Below are positions 17,357 to 26,981 of a stretch of DNA of 29,296 bases, piece by piece. The translations under genes were made by a program, and so were the position numbers. Position 1 is the first letter of the stretch; the number at the start of each line of letters is the position of its first letter. The notes under the pieces are model-generated. The model searched no databases and was not told the DNA's origin. It was given only the letters and a program-made list of their open reading frames with translations. Source of the stretch: Ophiothrix spiculata (taxonomy: Eukaryota > Echinodermata > Ophiuroidea > Amphilepidida > Ophiotrichidae); assembly GCA_000969725.1 (NCBI GenBank), contig JXSR01S003129.1. One strand, written 5' to 3'.

Positions 17357-17539
17357 TTAAATTGTTTGATTAACGACGAATGCATGGTCACCGTGTTCAT
17401 TCCCAATTCGGTACCACCAATCTTTTGGTGACAAGAAGGCACTAAGCTGCTGGTAAGTGCATCTATATATAGTCCTGTTACCTACTTGTCGGTCAATATA
17501 TGGTTGAACACGTTCTACAAATTCTGTAAATGATGGCAT
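17357..17539 (-). CDS. 60-codon ORF or exon, unrecognised
   Basis: The minus-strand frame reads MPSFTEFVERVQPYIDRQVG, NRTIYRCTYQQLSAFLSPKD, WWYRIGNEHGDHAFVVNQTI. Its composition, with aromatics, a balanced charge and no low complexity, looks more like real protein than the surrounding frames. An acceptor-like CATCATTTACAG overlaps the fifth codon, so the ATG may not be the true start. I cannot assign a family. Confidence 0.3.
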   Translation of the reverse strand: MPSFTEFVERVQPYIDRQVGNRTIYRCTYQQLSAFLSPKDWWYRIGNEHGDHAFVVNQTI

Positions 17540-18425
17540 TTCATGAGATGGTCAAAAAATCAATTGTTTGATATGATGTTAATATTATTGATCTCTTTCA
17601 ATCCAAGTAACCTTTTAGCCAAATATCACTTTTGTTTTGGCATAATGAGCTAATTAATGGTTAATTACTCCATAGACGCCAATGCAAACTGTAATTTTCA
17701 AACGCGTTTTTCTCAAAATTGCCTGTTTTTACTAAAGCAAGTCATAAATTGGAATGATTAATGGTAAACAGTTCATTTTTTCAGAATATGTTCTAAACAC
17801 TATCATAGTTACTTTGATGCATTAAACTTGAAACAGACCCCTTAGGGTCTTGGTGTAGATGACCTTCAATTAATTAGAGGGGGTTATACAAGGGGAGAAA
17901 ATGGTGATGTTTCAAATCATTCTGCCCTAATTCTTATTTGATGCAGCTTGATTCCCTGAACATTTTGACACCAAATTTGTCAAAATCGGACAAAAAATGA
18001 GAAGGTGCTGCCCAAAAAAGTGTCTAAGGAAGGTCTAAAAAATGATAAATTTGCCAATTACTGTAATTATATACCAAATTTTAGCCATGTTGGTGACTAT
18101 CTGTATGTATTTGAGGTCACAGAATCCATTTGTGAATGTTCCAGCAGTGTCAAACCTTCCAAAATGGCGATATTGTCTCAATTTGGGTATCTACCGCATC
18201 CGTAGGCACCACCACCCTTGTACTGCCAAGTTCAAACCATTGTCTCTCTTAAATTATGTAACCCATGAATGCCAAATTACTGTCACAAATATCAGGAAGT
18301 ATAAGCTTTTAAATGAGCTATTAAACAAGTCAATAGGCCAAGGAATAGTGAATTAACATCAAATTAAGTGTAATGTAACAACACCACCTTTTTAGCATAC
18401 CCACCTAATGAAATGTCATCAAATG
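17540..18425. other. No gene seen
   Basis: AT-rich. A perfect palindrome GACCCCTTAGGGTC-like patch lies at about 17837-17850. The plus-strand frames at 18005-18356 have no recognisable features. Confidence 0.5.
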
Positions 18426-18429
18426 TCTC

Positions 18430-19400
18430 ATTTTGAATTGGGAAATGCAGTGTGTATTCTGTATTTTTGCAGTCTTGATAATTTCAAACTTTCCTTAATT
18501 TGGATCTTAAGTTGTGACTTAAGCAACGTCAATGCGTCTGCACTTTCATGTTCTTCAGGTTTATCAACAATTTCGTTTATATGTCCCCATCATTCTTTTA
18601 GTCTGGACCACATTACTCTCCTTCTTCAAATTCAGCAGCTCCGCTGTCTTCCTTCCTTTTTTCTAACATTGCAATCCAATTATTGATGATAAGCAGTGCT
18701 TCCACTGCTACAAGATGTTTGCAAGGAACTGAATGTTTTGCTGAGTCTTAATGGTGCTGACTGTAATTATTATGGACTGCGGGCAGTGTTTTCTCTCCTT
18801 TTTTGTTTCGTTCGCTCTCTCTCCTTCGCCCTCCTGTTGGATCTTGATGCATCTGCTTTTTTCTGCAGCTGATTCACCAAATCAACGTTTCAACTCCAGA
18901 CGTGTGCTAATTATGTGCTCCTGTACTGCGTTGATATTCCCAATAAGTTCCTGAATCCTGTTTTCAATTTTCTGGATAAATTTTAATGTACTTGCTCCTC
19001 CAGGGAGGAGTGCCATGGTGTCAATATAAATTGTTTTTTCATGGATGTTAATTTACTCCCCAAGTTTTTGATCTTTTCAATTAAGAGATCCATTATATTA
19101 TATTGTTTTGCCTACATTGTGTCAGGTCTGCTGACAGACTCATACCAGACAGCTGCTTGTACCGCTTGAATTGGACGAAAGGATGTATGTATGGGTTTCA
19201 CCTTTAAAACTGCCCAGCACCATAAGATACTTGCTCTTTCTGGACCATTTCATCATAGAATTTTTTGTTTCTTGACCGCAGCAGTACCAGTCTGCACTTT
19301 GTGGAGCTCAAGTCTTTATACTTTTCGACATCAACGTGCAACTGATCTTCAGTTGCTAGCGCATTTGTTTTATGTTGTCCTGGTTCAATGTTGAATATTT
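18430..19400 (-). pseudogene. Decayed charged, coiled-coil-like coding region, unknown
   Basis: Several minus-strand pieces in successive frames look coding: QLHVDVEKYKDLSSTKCRLV and RNKKFYDEMVQKEQVSYGAG (about 19340-19215); MDLLIEKIKNLGSKLTSMKK (about 19100); TLKFIQKIENRIQELIGNIN then AVQEHIISTRLELKR (about 19010-18880); LEKRKEDSGAAEFEEGE (about 18650); and EIVDKPEEHESADALTLLKS, then QLKIQIKESLKLSRLQKYR (about 18580-18440). They are rich in Lys, Glu and Leu in heptad-like spacing. I cannot name the protein. Stops and frame changes between pieces show it is a relic. It may be the same element as the next region. Confidence 0.4.
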
Positions 19401-19626
19401 CAAGAATTGTTGCTATTCATGCCCCACAGTTCCATAAACGTACTGCAAAATATACTTAGTACTTGAAAGTGTCAAACTTCTAATATTGCACTTTAGGAGA
19501 CAAACTCCATAGCAATGGAACAGTAATTTCTGTTTGAAGGCATTTCTTCAAAAAATCTTCCTCAAAAAGCACTGAAAAACTGGCAAAATGTACTTGAAAA
19601 CAGGAGCAGGGAGGATATCATGATGC

Positions 19627-19821
19627 TTATATAAATTTCACTGTTGAATGTTGCTCTTCATTTGAACCAGAACATGAACCAATATTATTCAATACACTAC
19701 AGAAATAACCTCTTAACAAATTATCAACTAAGATAGGCTGAAGCATTTGGTTATTAACACTTGCTACTGCTGCTTGGCCTGGGTTAATTTGATACTGATG
19801 GCTGTTGTGCTCGTAAATCAT
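19627..19821 (-). CDS. 64-codon ORF, unrecognised, likely relic
   Basis: Minus-strand frame MIYEHNSHQYQINPGQAAVA followed by NQMLQPILVDNLLRGYFCSV. It has protein-like composition and lies just downstream of the coding remnant ending at 19838, so it may be the continuation of that protein. No domain is recognisable. Confidence 0.25.
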   Translation of the reverse strand: MIYEHNSHQYQINPGQAAVASVNNQMLQPILVDNLLRGYFCSVLNNIGSCSGSNEEQHSTVKFI

Positions 19822-19837
19822 TTCTAAACAGTTCCAG

Positions 19838-21090
19838 TTATTGTTCAGATATATTGGGAGATCGGTATGTACAATTTTTGTGACTGAAATTCCATTGCCC
19901 TAAAAACTTGTACACATCATCATTGATTTTACATAGGTGTCCTTTGTTCAGTTTATCTACCCATTTATTGAAACTTCCTTCTTTTTCAGTCCACTCCTCA
20001 CCTGACACCTTCCAGCTCTTCAGAAATTCATGACAAGCTTTGTTTTTTTAGACTGTAGGTGTAGCGGCTCCATCATCGTCAAGAGTGATCTTCATCGTCA
20101 AGCGATGAGCTAAGTCAATAAACTTGTTACATGATTGGATAGCCTGCAGCAGTTTGTCATTGATGTATGGCAGACGTAGTTCGACAGGAGGCACAGTTGC
20201 TGAGGTGACACCCATCGGGTAGGCTCCTGATGTGTGTCCTTGAAGGGGTAGTGTTGGGGCTGCAGCAACATTCATGAGCTGAGCCAGGGGATGCTTGTGG
20301 TAGACCTGGTTGACTTGGGAGAGTGGCCAGCTGGGGGGAGCTGGAGGCTGCTGGGTGTAGTGAACAGATGGCAATGCTTGATGCCCCACTGGTTGTTGTT
20401 GTGGCTGGTTGGCAATTGCTGGATTCGCTTGTACTGGCATGGTAGCTGTACTAGCCAGTGCTGCCGGCTGGAGTACAGTGCTGAGGGTGTACTGTACTGA
20501 GGGTGTACTGTACATGTAGAAGAAGGTTCAACTTGGGCATCTCTGAGGTGGCAGTGACTGAGTCCTTGGAGGCTGGCTGGTTGTTAGCAGCCGAAGTGAA
20601 AGATTGAGTTGCTGTTACTGGCAGCATGGTAGATGGTGATGACTGCTGGGTTAGATGGTTTATTGCTGTACTTTGTGTTTGTTCTATTAGCACCTCGCAT
20701 TTCAATGGGCTTGAACATCTTGGCGAGTTTCAGTATATTTTTAGGTCTTGTAGTTTTGTATACATCTTGACCTATGATAACTCTGCTGTGGTATACAAAG
20801 CGCTTAAGAGTCCTGCTGTCAAGGACGGAATCAAATCCGTCTATAGCTGTCCCTTTTATGTTGTCCAGCCCATTGATAATTTAAGTTGCATTTCTCAATT
20901 TTGCTCTTTTACAAGTTTTTCTTCAACCTTAAGAAGTTCAAATATTTCTTTTTCAAGCTTTTCCCTTGTAAATTTTGCTAAGTCATTTTTCTTAAAACTC
21001 TTTTCTGTCGCTCTCAAAGAATTGTTTGTTATGTTGTTCTTGTGTAAATTGACAACTTTCCCTTGGCACTTTATAAGTTGATCTTCAAGT
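19838..21090 (-). pseudogene. Transposon-like protein remnant: coiled coil, conserved block, Pro/Gln-rich tail
   Basis: In coding order: LEDQLIKCQGKVVNLHKNNI to FTREKLEKEIFELLKVEEKL, a 64-codon Lys/Glu-rich stretch ending in TGA (about 21085-20890); GLDNIKGTAIDGFDSVLDSR, then TLKRFVYHSRVIIGQDVYKT and RPKNILKLAKMFKPIEMRGA (about 20885-20690); a Ser/Thr/Gln-rich linker; a frame change near 20500; QPQQQPVGHQALPSVHYTQQ and a Pro-rich run; ELRLPYINDKLLQAIQSCNK FIDLAHRL (20515-20048); TAA; then, in the same frame, EFLKSWKVSGEEWTEKEGSF and NKWVDKLNKGHLCKI to 19838. The LRLPYIND-KL-x-x-I-x-x-x-x-FIDLA motif resembles a conserved box in some invertebrate retroelement proteins, but I cannot name it. 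Confidence 0.5.
20476..20515. repeat. 17-bp direct duplication at the frame break
   Basis: GTACTGTACTGAGGGT-like units occur twice in a row at about 20477-20513 (GCTGAGGGTGTACTGTACTG then AGGGTGTACTGTAC). The 17-base period is not a multiple of three and coincides with the reading-frame change in the Pro/Gln-rich remnant. Confidence 0.6.
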
Positions 21091-21170
21091 TACTTGATGG
21101 CTCTCCCCAAAAGGGACAGATTACATAAATTTAGATTTTATCATTTCATCTGTTACAGCATATTTTAAGC

Positions 21171-21398
21171 TTAAAAATGACACTTTACTTGTTGAAATTG
21201 ATCAGGTAACAACAAGAAGTACACTCGGACAAATCCTGTAACACGAAGTTCGACCCACCTCTGCTTAAAAACATCTAACAAATACTCAGACATCTCTGAT
21301 GGCAATTTGTCTTGTGTAATTGCATCCCAAAAGTGCTGAACATTATGGATTGGATTGTTTTTGAAATTTCGGCTTTTCAAGTTACAATGCCCCTGCAA
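21171..21398 (-). pseudogene. Coding-like fragment with FWD-LP-LL-W-LR pattern
   Basis: Minus strand NFKNNPIHNVQHFWDAITQD, KLPSEMSEYLLDVFKQRWVE, LRVTGFVRVYFLLL. The spacing of FW, LP, LL and W-x-x-LR resembles a C-terminal box that I have seen in multicopy invertebrate proteins bearing zinc fingers like the one encoded at 21863-22216. If so, this would be the other end of the same decayed gene, with the BEL/Pao-like fragment between them. The link is inference. Confidence 0.35.
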
Positions 21399-21438
21399 AC
21401 CAAATTTGAGCTAATTTGAGGAAGGTGGGGTGTAAATT

Positions 21439-21860
21439 TCAATTTCTTTGGGTGATTTGACAGGGAATGAGCCAGTTGCCAGACATCTCCCTAATCTCTT
21501 GCGTATTAACAGCAGAACCTCTTCTGCCATTCTCCCTTAGAATTTCTCTGAGTGCCTCAAAAATTACAAGCCCCCACCCCGGCTGCAATCGATATACATC
21601 TCCTCCTTTGTTGTTTACCCTTCTTTTAGCTTGGTCCATAATGCACTTCACTTCTGTTTGATCTTGAGAAAACGTATGTCCATTTCTAAATGGCAAAGGT
21701 ACTACATAGTGTCCATTTTGCAATTCAACCTTTTCATCCATCAACTTAGGAATCTTCTGTCTGAGGGTAATAGAGTGCTGTCACTAAGGCATTCAGAAAA
21801 CTCCATATTCATGTATTCTTTCAGCTGTGCTTCCAGTCTACTGTTACTATCTTGTATGCT
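21439..21860 (-). pseudogene. BEL/Pao retrotransposon pol fragment, broken
   Basis: Minus strand NSRLEAQLKEYMNMEFSECL then SDRRF, a frame change, and MDEKVELQNGHYVVPLPFRN followed by QTEVKCIMDQAKRRVNNKG. The pattern of a DRRF-x-x-(I/L)M followed by DGHY-x-(I/V)PLP-F and a basic helix is the segment preceding reverse transcriptase in BEL/Pao polyproteins. The frame stays open to 21439 (GWGLVIFEALREIL) but no longer resembles BEL/Pao after VNNKG, and no reverse transcriptase follows. It is a short internal fragment with at least one frameshift, joined to unrelated sequence on both sides. Confidence 0.6.
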
Positions 21861-21862
21861 TT

Positions 21863-22216
21863 TTATGTTGTTGATCTTGCAAAAATGAACATCAGATCCG
21901 TGTAGAGTATCTTGTCGCCTGCTACAATTCCTTTCCTACCTAGACAACGGTTTGGCTGCTCCATAACGTCTTGCATGACTGGCTTGGTCTGTGCAGGTAG
22001 CGGGGTAGGGGGCATTTGTTTAAGGTCACGGGCAATACAAAGTTTGTTGACGAATTCAGAACGACATTTCTCATGAACAGACGTCCCAGTAGATATTTCA
22101 ATATTACACTTACACTGTTGGCTTGCTTTCCTTATGCTTTGGCTACCCTTGTTTGTTAGTACAACAGTCATTTGTTCATTTGCTAAAGGTTCCTCACAAA
22201 ACGTGCACATGTCCAT
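21863..22216 (-). CDS. N-terminal zinc-finger ORF of a multicopy protein
   Basis: The ATG at 22214-22216 has a good context (AAAATGGAC). The 117-codon frame starts MDMCTFCEEPLANEQMTVVL, continues KGSQSIRKASQQCKC and GTSVHEKCRSEFVNKLCIAR. C-x-x-C at residues 4-7, a G-S-x-S-(I/L)-x-x-AS block, and VH-x-x-C-x-x-x-(F/Y) form a zinc-finger-like head common at the start of repetitive invertebrate proteins. Function is unknown. The tail, LYTDLMFIFARSTT, runs into the BEL/Pao fragment, whose frame overlaps the end, so the original continuation is lost or lies after a splice site I could not identify. Confidence 0.5.
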   Translation of the reverse strand: MDMCTFCEEPLANEQMTVVLTNKGSQSIRKASQQCKCNIEISTGTSVHEKCRSEFVNKLCIARDLKQMPPTPLPAQTKPVMQDVMEQPNRCLGRKGIVAGDKILYTDLMFIFARSTT

Positions 22217-22297
22217 TTTGCTTTTGGATGATACTACTATAGAGTTGGGAAATGAAGTAAATTAAATACTGGACTTTGTGGTACAAACAACATTTAA

Positions 22298-22815
22298 AGG
22301 GGCATTGGACAAAATTTTGAAATTTTGTTTGTAGATGATTTACATATCCTATATGTTAGAAAATAACAGTTAATACCAGATATCGAGAAATTTTTGATCA
22401 AAACCTTCTAAAAAGTCAAATATTTGAATTTTATTTTATTTGCTGATTTTGGGTATGAGGCTAATCTTTAAACATTTTTATTGATGCTATACAGAGAGAA
22501 AGGGCCACAGATTTGATTGTTAAACATTCCTTTCACATCATAGATTGCAGAAAATTCAAAAGAAATTTGAAATTGTCATCAAGTCTCCTGAAAGGACCAA
22601 TTTTAGAAATTCAACTATAGAGGGCAGTATTTATCTTTGTCGACAATGATAATTAAAAATAAGAGAATATATAAATATTTTGATATATAGGGTTTGAATT
22701 TGACAATGAAACTTTGGATGCTGTCATTATTACCACTAACACTTCCAATGATGCAAAAATCTCAAAATGTTTGGGGAAAAGTTTGGGGATGAGGCTGAAC
22801 TTGTCCAATGCCCCT
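22298..22815. mobile_element. 518-bp MITE with TTAA target duplications
   Basis: AGGGGCATTGGACAA at 22298 is repeated exactly in inverted form ending at 22815. TTAA at 22294-22297 and at 22816-22819 flanks the element. There is no coding frame; the interior is AT-rich, and a GATGAGGCT-like word recurs near the right end. TTAA duplication indicates mobilisation by a piggyBac-type transposase, although the end sequence AGGGG differs from the CCCTA ends of the element at 10.1 kb. Confidence 0.88.
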
Positions 22816-22819
22816 TTAA

Positions 22820-24080
22820 TATTGAATTTGCAACATTTCTGGACAATTAGAACTCGAAGAAGTGTTGCAGATGCAACATAAAACGAAGCTTTATTCTACA
22901 GGGTAAGTTCAATATTCAATTTACTTCATGCCGGAGGTTTGTTTGCACTGAAATCAAAAAGTGTAATTAATTAGACAATTTAACACATTTTTTTTTTATC
23001 ATGTGCATCATAATTTGTTCCGATTTCATACACCTTAATATTGTGATAAAAACAACTGTATTCATTTTGAACACAAGCGTGTAACGTTTCGTTTATTTAT
23101 TATGTGAAAAAAGTGTTATACTGTCAGAGTTCTAATTAATAACACCTTTTTACAGTGCTGGATAACCAGGAACATTGACTTTTACCATGAATTTGGTAAG
23201 AAAAGCTTTGACATGAAGCAGTCTTGCTGTGCCCCCTTACAGGCAATCGCGATACTGGCACAGAGTAGTGACTGATGTTCTAAGTTTCAAAGACAAGATA
23301 GTGAGATCAAGGACATACCCATCAACTCTTAACAATTGAGCCCATAAGATCTATTGACTTCTTCCACTGGAGAAGAGTAGGGAATGACGCTCCGCTGAGG
23401 ATGAACGATGGCAATATTGATCAGGGGATGAAACTCATTATTAACCCAATTAAACCTTTAATGGGTGTTCTTGAGAATACCATTGATGGCAATTTTTCAT
23501 TCCATTTAATGATAAATGATGATTTTATTTATTTTTAATTTTTATTTTTAATTTTTTCCATAAATGTAATTCTTGGAGCTACCTATATATCTTCAAATTC
23601 CATTCGATACTGAAAATTCTACACAAAGATTCGAAAAATTATATTAGCTTATATGCAAAATTATTGATAAGTATACAAAAAAGTCAATTACTTTTTAAAT
23701 CATGAAGAAATTGTGCAACTAGCTGCTTAATAAACGATAAAATACCAACTTTGTACCATGTTTGTGATACAAATTATGGCAAAAATGGCCACTCTGTTTT
23801 ATGCAAATAACTAATTTTGACACTCATCTTCACTTTCTGATGAAATCTTAATTGTGGATGCAGGATGAAATATAAAAGTAAGTCATCATTTTTGTTTGAG
23901 AGAACTGTTTTAAACTCAATTTAACATAACTAATTTTGACAAGCGTACATTTTCCTACATTTTTAGTATGTTGCTCAGGAGATCATACTCTACTTATTTC
24001 AGTCTTTTTACCTTGTGTTGCAATTTTGCCAAGGTACCACTATTGATTTTCTTAGATTGATTAGCCTAATTTGCTATTTT
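22820..24080. other. No gene seen
   Basis: Long AT-rich stretch. ATTAGAACTC at about 22847 and GAGTTCTAAT at about 23127 form a short inverted pair, too weak to call an element. 23520-23570 is a poly-T/A simple tract. Confidence 0.5.
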
Positions 24081-24235
24081 CAGTCCAGCAGTCTCCTCTG
24101 TTCTGAAATACTGCACAAGTAAAATTATTCTGAGGGTACTGCACCACTTTATTTTGCCATCTTCAGTCCAGTAGTCCCCTTCTGTTCTGAAATACTGCAC
24201 AAGCAAAATTCTGCTGCAGGTACTATATCACTTTA
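24081..24235. repeat. 83-bp direct repeat, two diverged units
   Basis: CAGTCCAG-AGTC followed by TGTTCTGAAATACTGCACAA occurs at 24081 and again at 24164, with a shared CACTTTATT ending. It is a local tandem duplication with moderate divergence. Confidence 0.85.
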
Positions 24236-24239
24236 TTGG

Positions 24240-24600
24240 TTAATTGCTTATGGGTTTCAGACTCATGTGTATACTGCAAAAAAAGTGAAAATCTCCTCTA
24301 CCTAGTTTTCAGCAATCTCTATCTTCAATAATTTATGCACTTCTGTATATTTTTAGAGTTCCCTATTTGGGCATGCACAATGCATTATTGTATTGTCGAG
24401 TTAAAGGTCTAGAGCAACACCTGTCGTGTCAGGTGGTACAGGTCGCAATTTACTGGAAGATACTAAATTTTGGGACTAGGGATTTCTAAAACGTAAATTT
24501 AGTGTACATTTTACATATCTTTCTATTGGCGCATTGATATTTACAATGTTACAAAAGTCATATTCTTTAGCTAAACTATACAGACTATTGCCCAAGTGTT
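24240..24600. other. No gene seen
   Basis: AT-rich, without frames or repeats that I can support. Confidence 0.5.
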
Positions 24601-24603
24601 TTT

Positions 24604-25083
24604 TTATTTGGTTGAAGTCACTCCATTTTGTAATATCATGGCATAGTGACTGTCATTGCAACCATGTTGCAACCTGCAAATTGTAGCAGAGTCCTCGTCC
24701 ATCACTAAAGTGTGGATGGGCAAACTGGCCGATTCTAGGTTGGACAACCTGCTGCAGGTTCCATTACCTTTGAGATGCCTTGCCAATTCTTTTGACAATT
24801 GTGAGGTGCAGGTTCCTTGCCCTGCGATTTAGCAATGCTGCAGAATCTACAATCCCTATTTTTGATATCATATGAAATGATTTTCCCGGTTTTGTCTCCA
24901 ATTACAGTCCCCACTCCCGTCATGCTGTTGTATGCTCTCCCAGCTCCTGTTGTATGCTCTCCCAGCTCCTCGTTTCTGCCACATCATATCATATTTGATA
25001 ACATTACTACAAGTAGGCTGGTTACTGCTGTGCATTTCTGTTGGTACTGTTGCATGTGATGGCAATCTCGAGAAAAAGGTCAC
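24604..25083 (-). pseudogene. Mutator-like transposase domain fragment, broken
   Basis: Minus strand IKYDMMWQKRGAGRAYN, then after the duplication SMTGVGTVIGDKTGKIISYD, IKNRDCRFCSIAKSQGKEPA, PHNCQKNWQGISKVMEP, a frame change, and LVMDEDSATICRLQHGCND. The order, with D-x-x-WQKRG, TGK-(V/I)-(I/L)-x-(Y/F), C-x-x-C, H-x-C-x-x-N-(W/F)-x-G-S-x-x-MEP, and DEDS-(S/A)-x-I, matches the Mutator-like transposase domain found in many invertebrate repeat proteins. The Cys/His residues probably bind zinc and the Asp residues are catalytic candidates. A 22-bp duplication and a later frameshift near 24775 inactivate it. Confidence 0.75.
24927..24970. repeat. 22-bp tandem microduplication breaking the transposase frame
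   Basis: GTTGTATGCTCTCCCAGCTC plus CT occurs at 24927-24948 and again, identical, at 24949-24970. 22 is not a multiple of three. With a single unit the minus-strand frame runs directly from GAGRAYN into SMTGVGTVIGDK. Confidence 0.95.
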
Positions 25084-25084
25084 A

Positions 25085-25620
25085 CAAATGATTATCTAGC
25101 ATGAGGGACCTCTAGCTTGTAGGTTATGTACATTACAGGCTGAAATATTGAAATCACTTTTCTGTATGTAGTATGTTTGTATGTATCAGTGTTCCCGCTA
25201 AGGCCCTATGTCGCAAAATTGGCGCAAAAGCTCAAAAAATTGACGCAAGGGTTTCCCAAAACAAAAAGTCAAATATTGTGTATTGGTAATACACAACTTT
25301 CACTTACCGTAAACCAGGGTGACTTTGAACGGTGGGGTGACTTTGAACACTTTGATCAAATTAATCAGTCATTATCTCATTTATCCTTGATGATATAATT
25401 TTTTTAATTAATTATTGAAAAGGGGATACTATAAGCAATGTTACATCTTAAAGACACTTCCGTATGTGTTGCCAGTTGTTTGTTATAGCCTTGGAAATGT
25501 GTTGCCAAATTTATTATAGCAATTTTCATAGGTGGGAAAAATCTTAATGGTAACCATGGTAACACTGATCCAATCGAAATATGATAGTTTACAATAATAA
25601 ATGAAAATAATTTTGCATAT
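25085..25620. other. No gene seen; short internal repeats
   Basis: GGGTGACTTTGAAC occurs twice at 25317-25348. GTGTTCCCGCTAAGGCCC at about 25190 looks like part of a dispersed repeat, but no second copy is in this window. Confidence 0.45.
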
Positions 25621-25629
25621 TTCTTTCTT

Positions 25630-26005
25630 ATTCTCTATATTGAGAACAAACGATCCTGGGTTGAATGTTATCTTCATTCCAATAACTTTTTGCGCTTCTT
25701 CAAATATATTTTAAGGAGGTTGACTAGAAGTAATAAACATATACAACTTTTCGACAGTTCCAAAAAATGTGACGGTGTCAACACAATTGTCAGAAGAATA
25801 CGCCAATACCAAATTTAGGTTATGTGTGCAACAATGTATGTAGACAGCAGATGGATTCTTTTCTTTCACGAGTGCTTGTAAGCCACCCAAACAACCAGAC
25901 ATGTTACTGGCCCCGTCATACGATTGTGACTGTATCCATAATGTCTAAATCATACTTGTCTGAGAGAGTGTTAAGTTCTTTAAACAAATTAGCAGAGTCA
26001 CTTAA
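25630..26005 (-). pseudogene. hAT transposase fragment (ZMYM1/DUF4371-like)
   Basis: Minus strand KLSDSANLFKELNTLSDKYD then LDIM, a frame change near 25925, QSQSYDGASNMSGCLGGLQA, LVKEKNPSAVYIHCCTHNLN LVLA, FFGTVEKLYMFITSSQPP, a TAA at 25711-25713, and in the same frame NIFEEAQKVIGMK. GQSYDGASNMSG, then L-x-x-A-x-YIHC-x-x-H-x-LNLVL, then FFGT-(L/V)-E-x-LY-x-F is the hallmark of hAT transposases of the ZMYM1/DUF4371 group, where the DGA aspartate is catalytic. Only the central part is present. Its N-terminal side is joined directly to a LINE fragment. Confidence 0.82.
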
Positions 26006-26009
26006 CTTA

Positions 26010-26590
26010 ACTTCAGTGATACCATTGATTCAGGGCAATTTTTGATAAATTCATTAACAATGTCATCTGGGCCGCTTGCCTTGTGATTCTTGAGTTTTGA
26101 TCGTACTTGATCAATTTCATATACCGTTATTTCTTCATTGATGTATTCATTGATGGAGTGATTAATAGAGAGGTGGGATTGAATTCAAACCCAGAACTAC
26201 CAACTGATGAAGAATTCGATTGGCAGCCCATTCAAACCTGGTGATTAATTTAGTTTTAATGAAGATGTATCAGTAGTGTTGCTTCCTGATAAATCCCTTA
26301 GTTGGAATAGATCCATAAAGTGATAAAATAACTCCTTAGTTGGAAAAGGACATTTTTTAGAAGATTTATCAAATTGGATGATTGTGTCCAAGAAATCTTT
26401 CTGATTATCAGATTTTAAGTTAAGAAGCTAATCGGCGAGATTGTTGTTCAAATTCTTTTTATATTTCTTAATGAACTTTTTAAAGTTCCTAGCAGACTCT
26501 TTTAGAAATTTGATATTATCAGATTTATTTTTAGCTGGTCAAATATTCTTGCTTTTTTATTACATTCTTCATTAAACCAGTTCTATACCT
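26010..26590 (-). pseudogene. LINE (non-LTR) ORF2 fragment before and into reverse transcriptase
   Basis: Minus strand NWFNEECNKKARIFDQLK, then in another frame FLKESARNFKKFIKKYKKNL, a stop, LNLKSDNQKDFLDTIIQFDK, KKCPFPTKELFYHFMDLFQ, a stop, and further SINEYINEEITVYEIDQVRS, KLKNHKASGPDDIVNEFIKN CPESM. WFN-EC followed by a basic helix and a WNLKS-x-x-KDFW-like block is the linker after the endonuclease, and LKN-KA-GPD-I-NE is the start of reverse transcriptase in CR1/jockey-type LINEs. Endonuclease and the catalytic RT motifs are absent. Two stops and at least two frame changes show decay. Confidence 0.82.
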
Positions 26591-26621
26591 CCATCTTCCC
26601 TGTCAGGAGTCTGTCATGCTC

Positions 26622-26981
26622 CAAGGGGGGGGCACTCAAATTTGAAAGTGGTAGGTATGTCCGGCGCGAAGCGCCGAAATTGGGGGCAGGTGAACTGATT
26701 TTCTGTAAAAAATTGACCTTTGAAACCAATTTTTGGGGGTCTAGTGAACTGAAATTTTGGTCAAAAATAGCCTCCTGAACTGAAAATTTTCGCATTTCCT
26801 GAGCAACTTATGCAGTTAGAGCTAAAATTTTGCAGTTTTTCTAAAAAACGGGGTCAAAAGAACTGAATCATACTGAAAATGGGGATCTAGTGAGCGGCCT
26901 GGCGGCCTGAAAAAGGGGGTCTTGACCGCCGGACATATATATCCTGTCCACATATGTGAGTGCCCCCCCCCCCCCCCCGGG
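26622..26981. mobile_element. 360-bp inverted-repeat element with 8-9-bp target duplication
   Basis: GTCATGCTC occurs at 26613-26621 and again at 26982-26990. Between them the ends mirror each other: GGGGGCACTCAAATTTG with TATGTCCGGCG on the left, CGCCGGACATATATA with CATATGTGAGTGCCCCC on the right. A poly-C run of 16 or more marks the right end. The interior has phrases such as GTGAACTGA repeated. An 8-9-bp duplication is typical of hAT or Mutator-type MITEs. Confidence 0.88.

Noticed and set aside
21439-21600. OTU-like protease in the frame reading GWGLVIFEALREIL
   Set aside because: The FEALRE similarity is short and the catalytic D-G-x-C context is missing.
22847-23140. Another inverted-repeat element bounded by ATTAGAACTC words
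   Set aside because: Only about 10 bases match, boundaries are unclear and no target duplication is seen.
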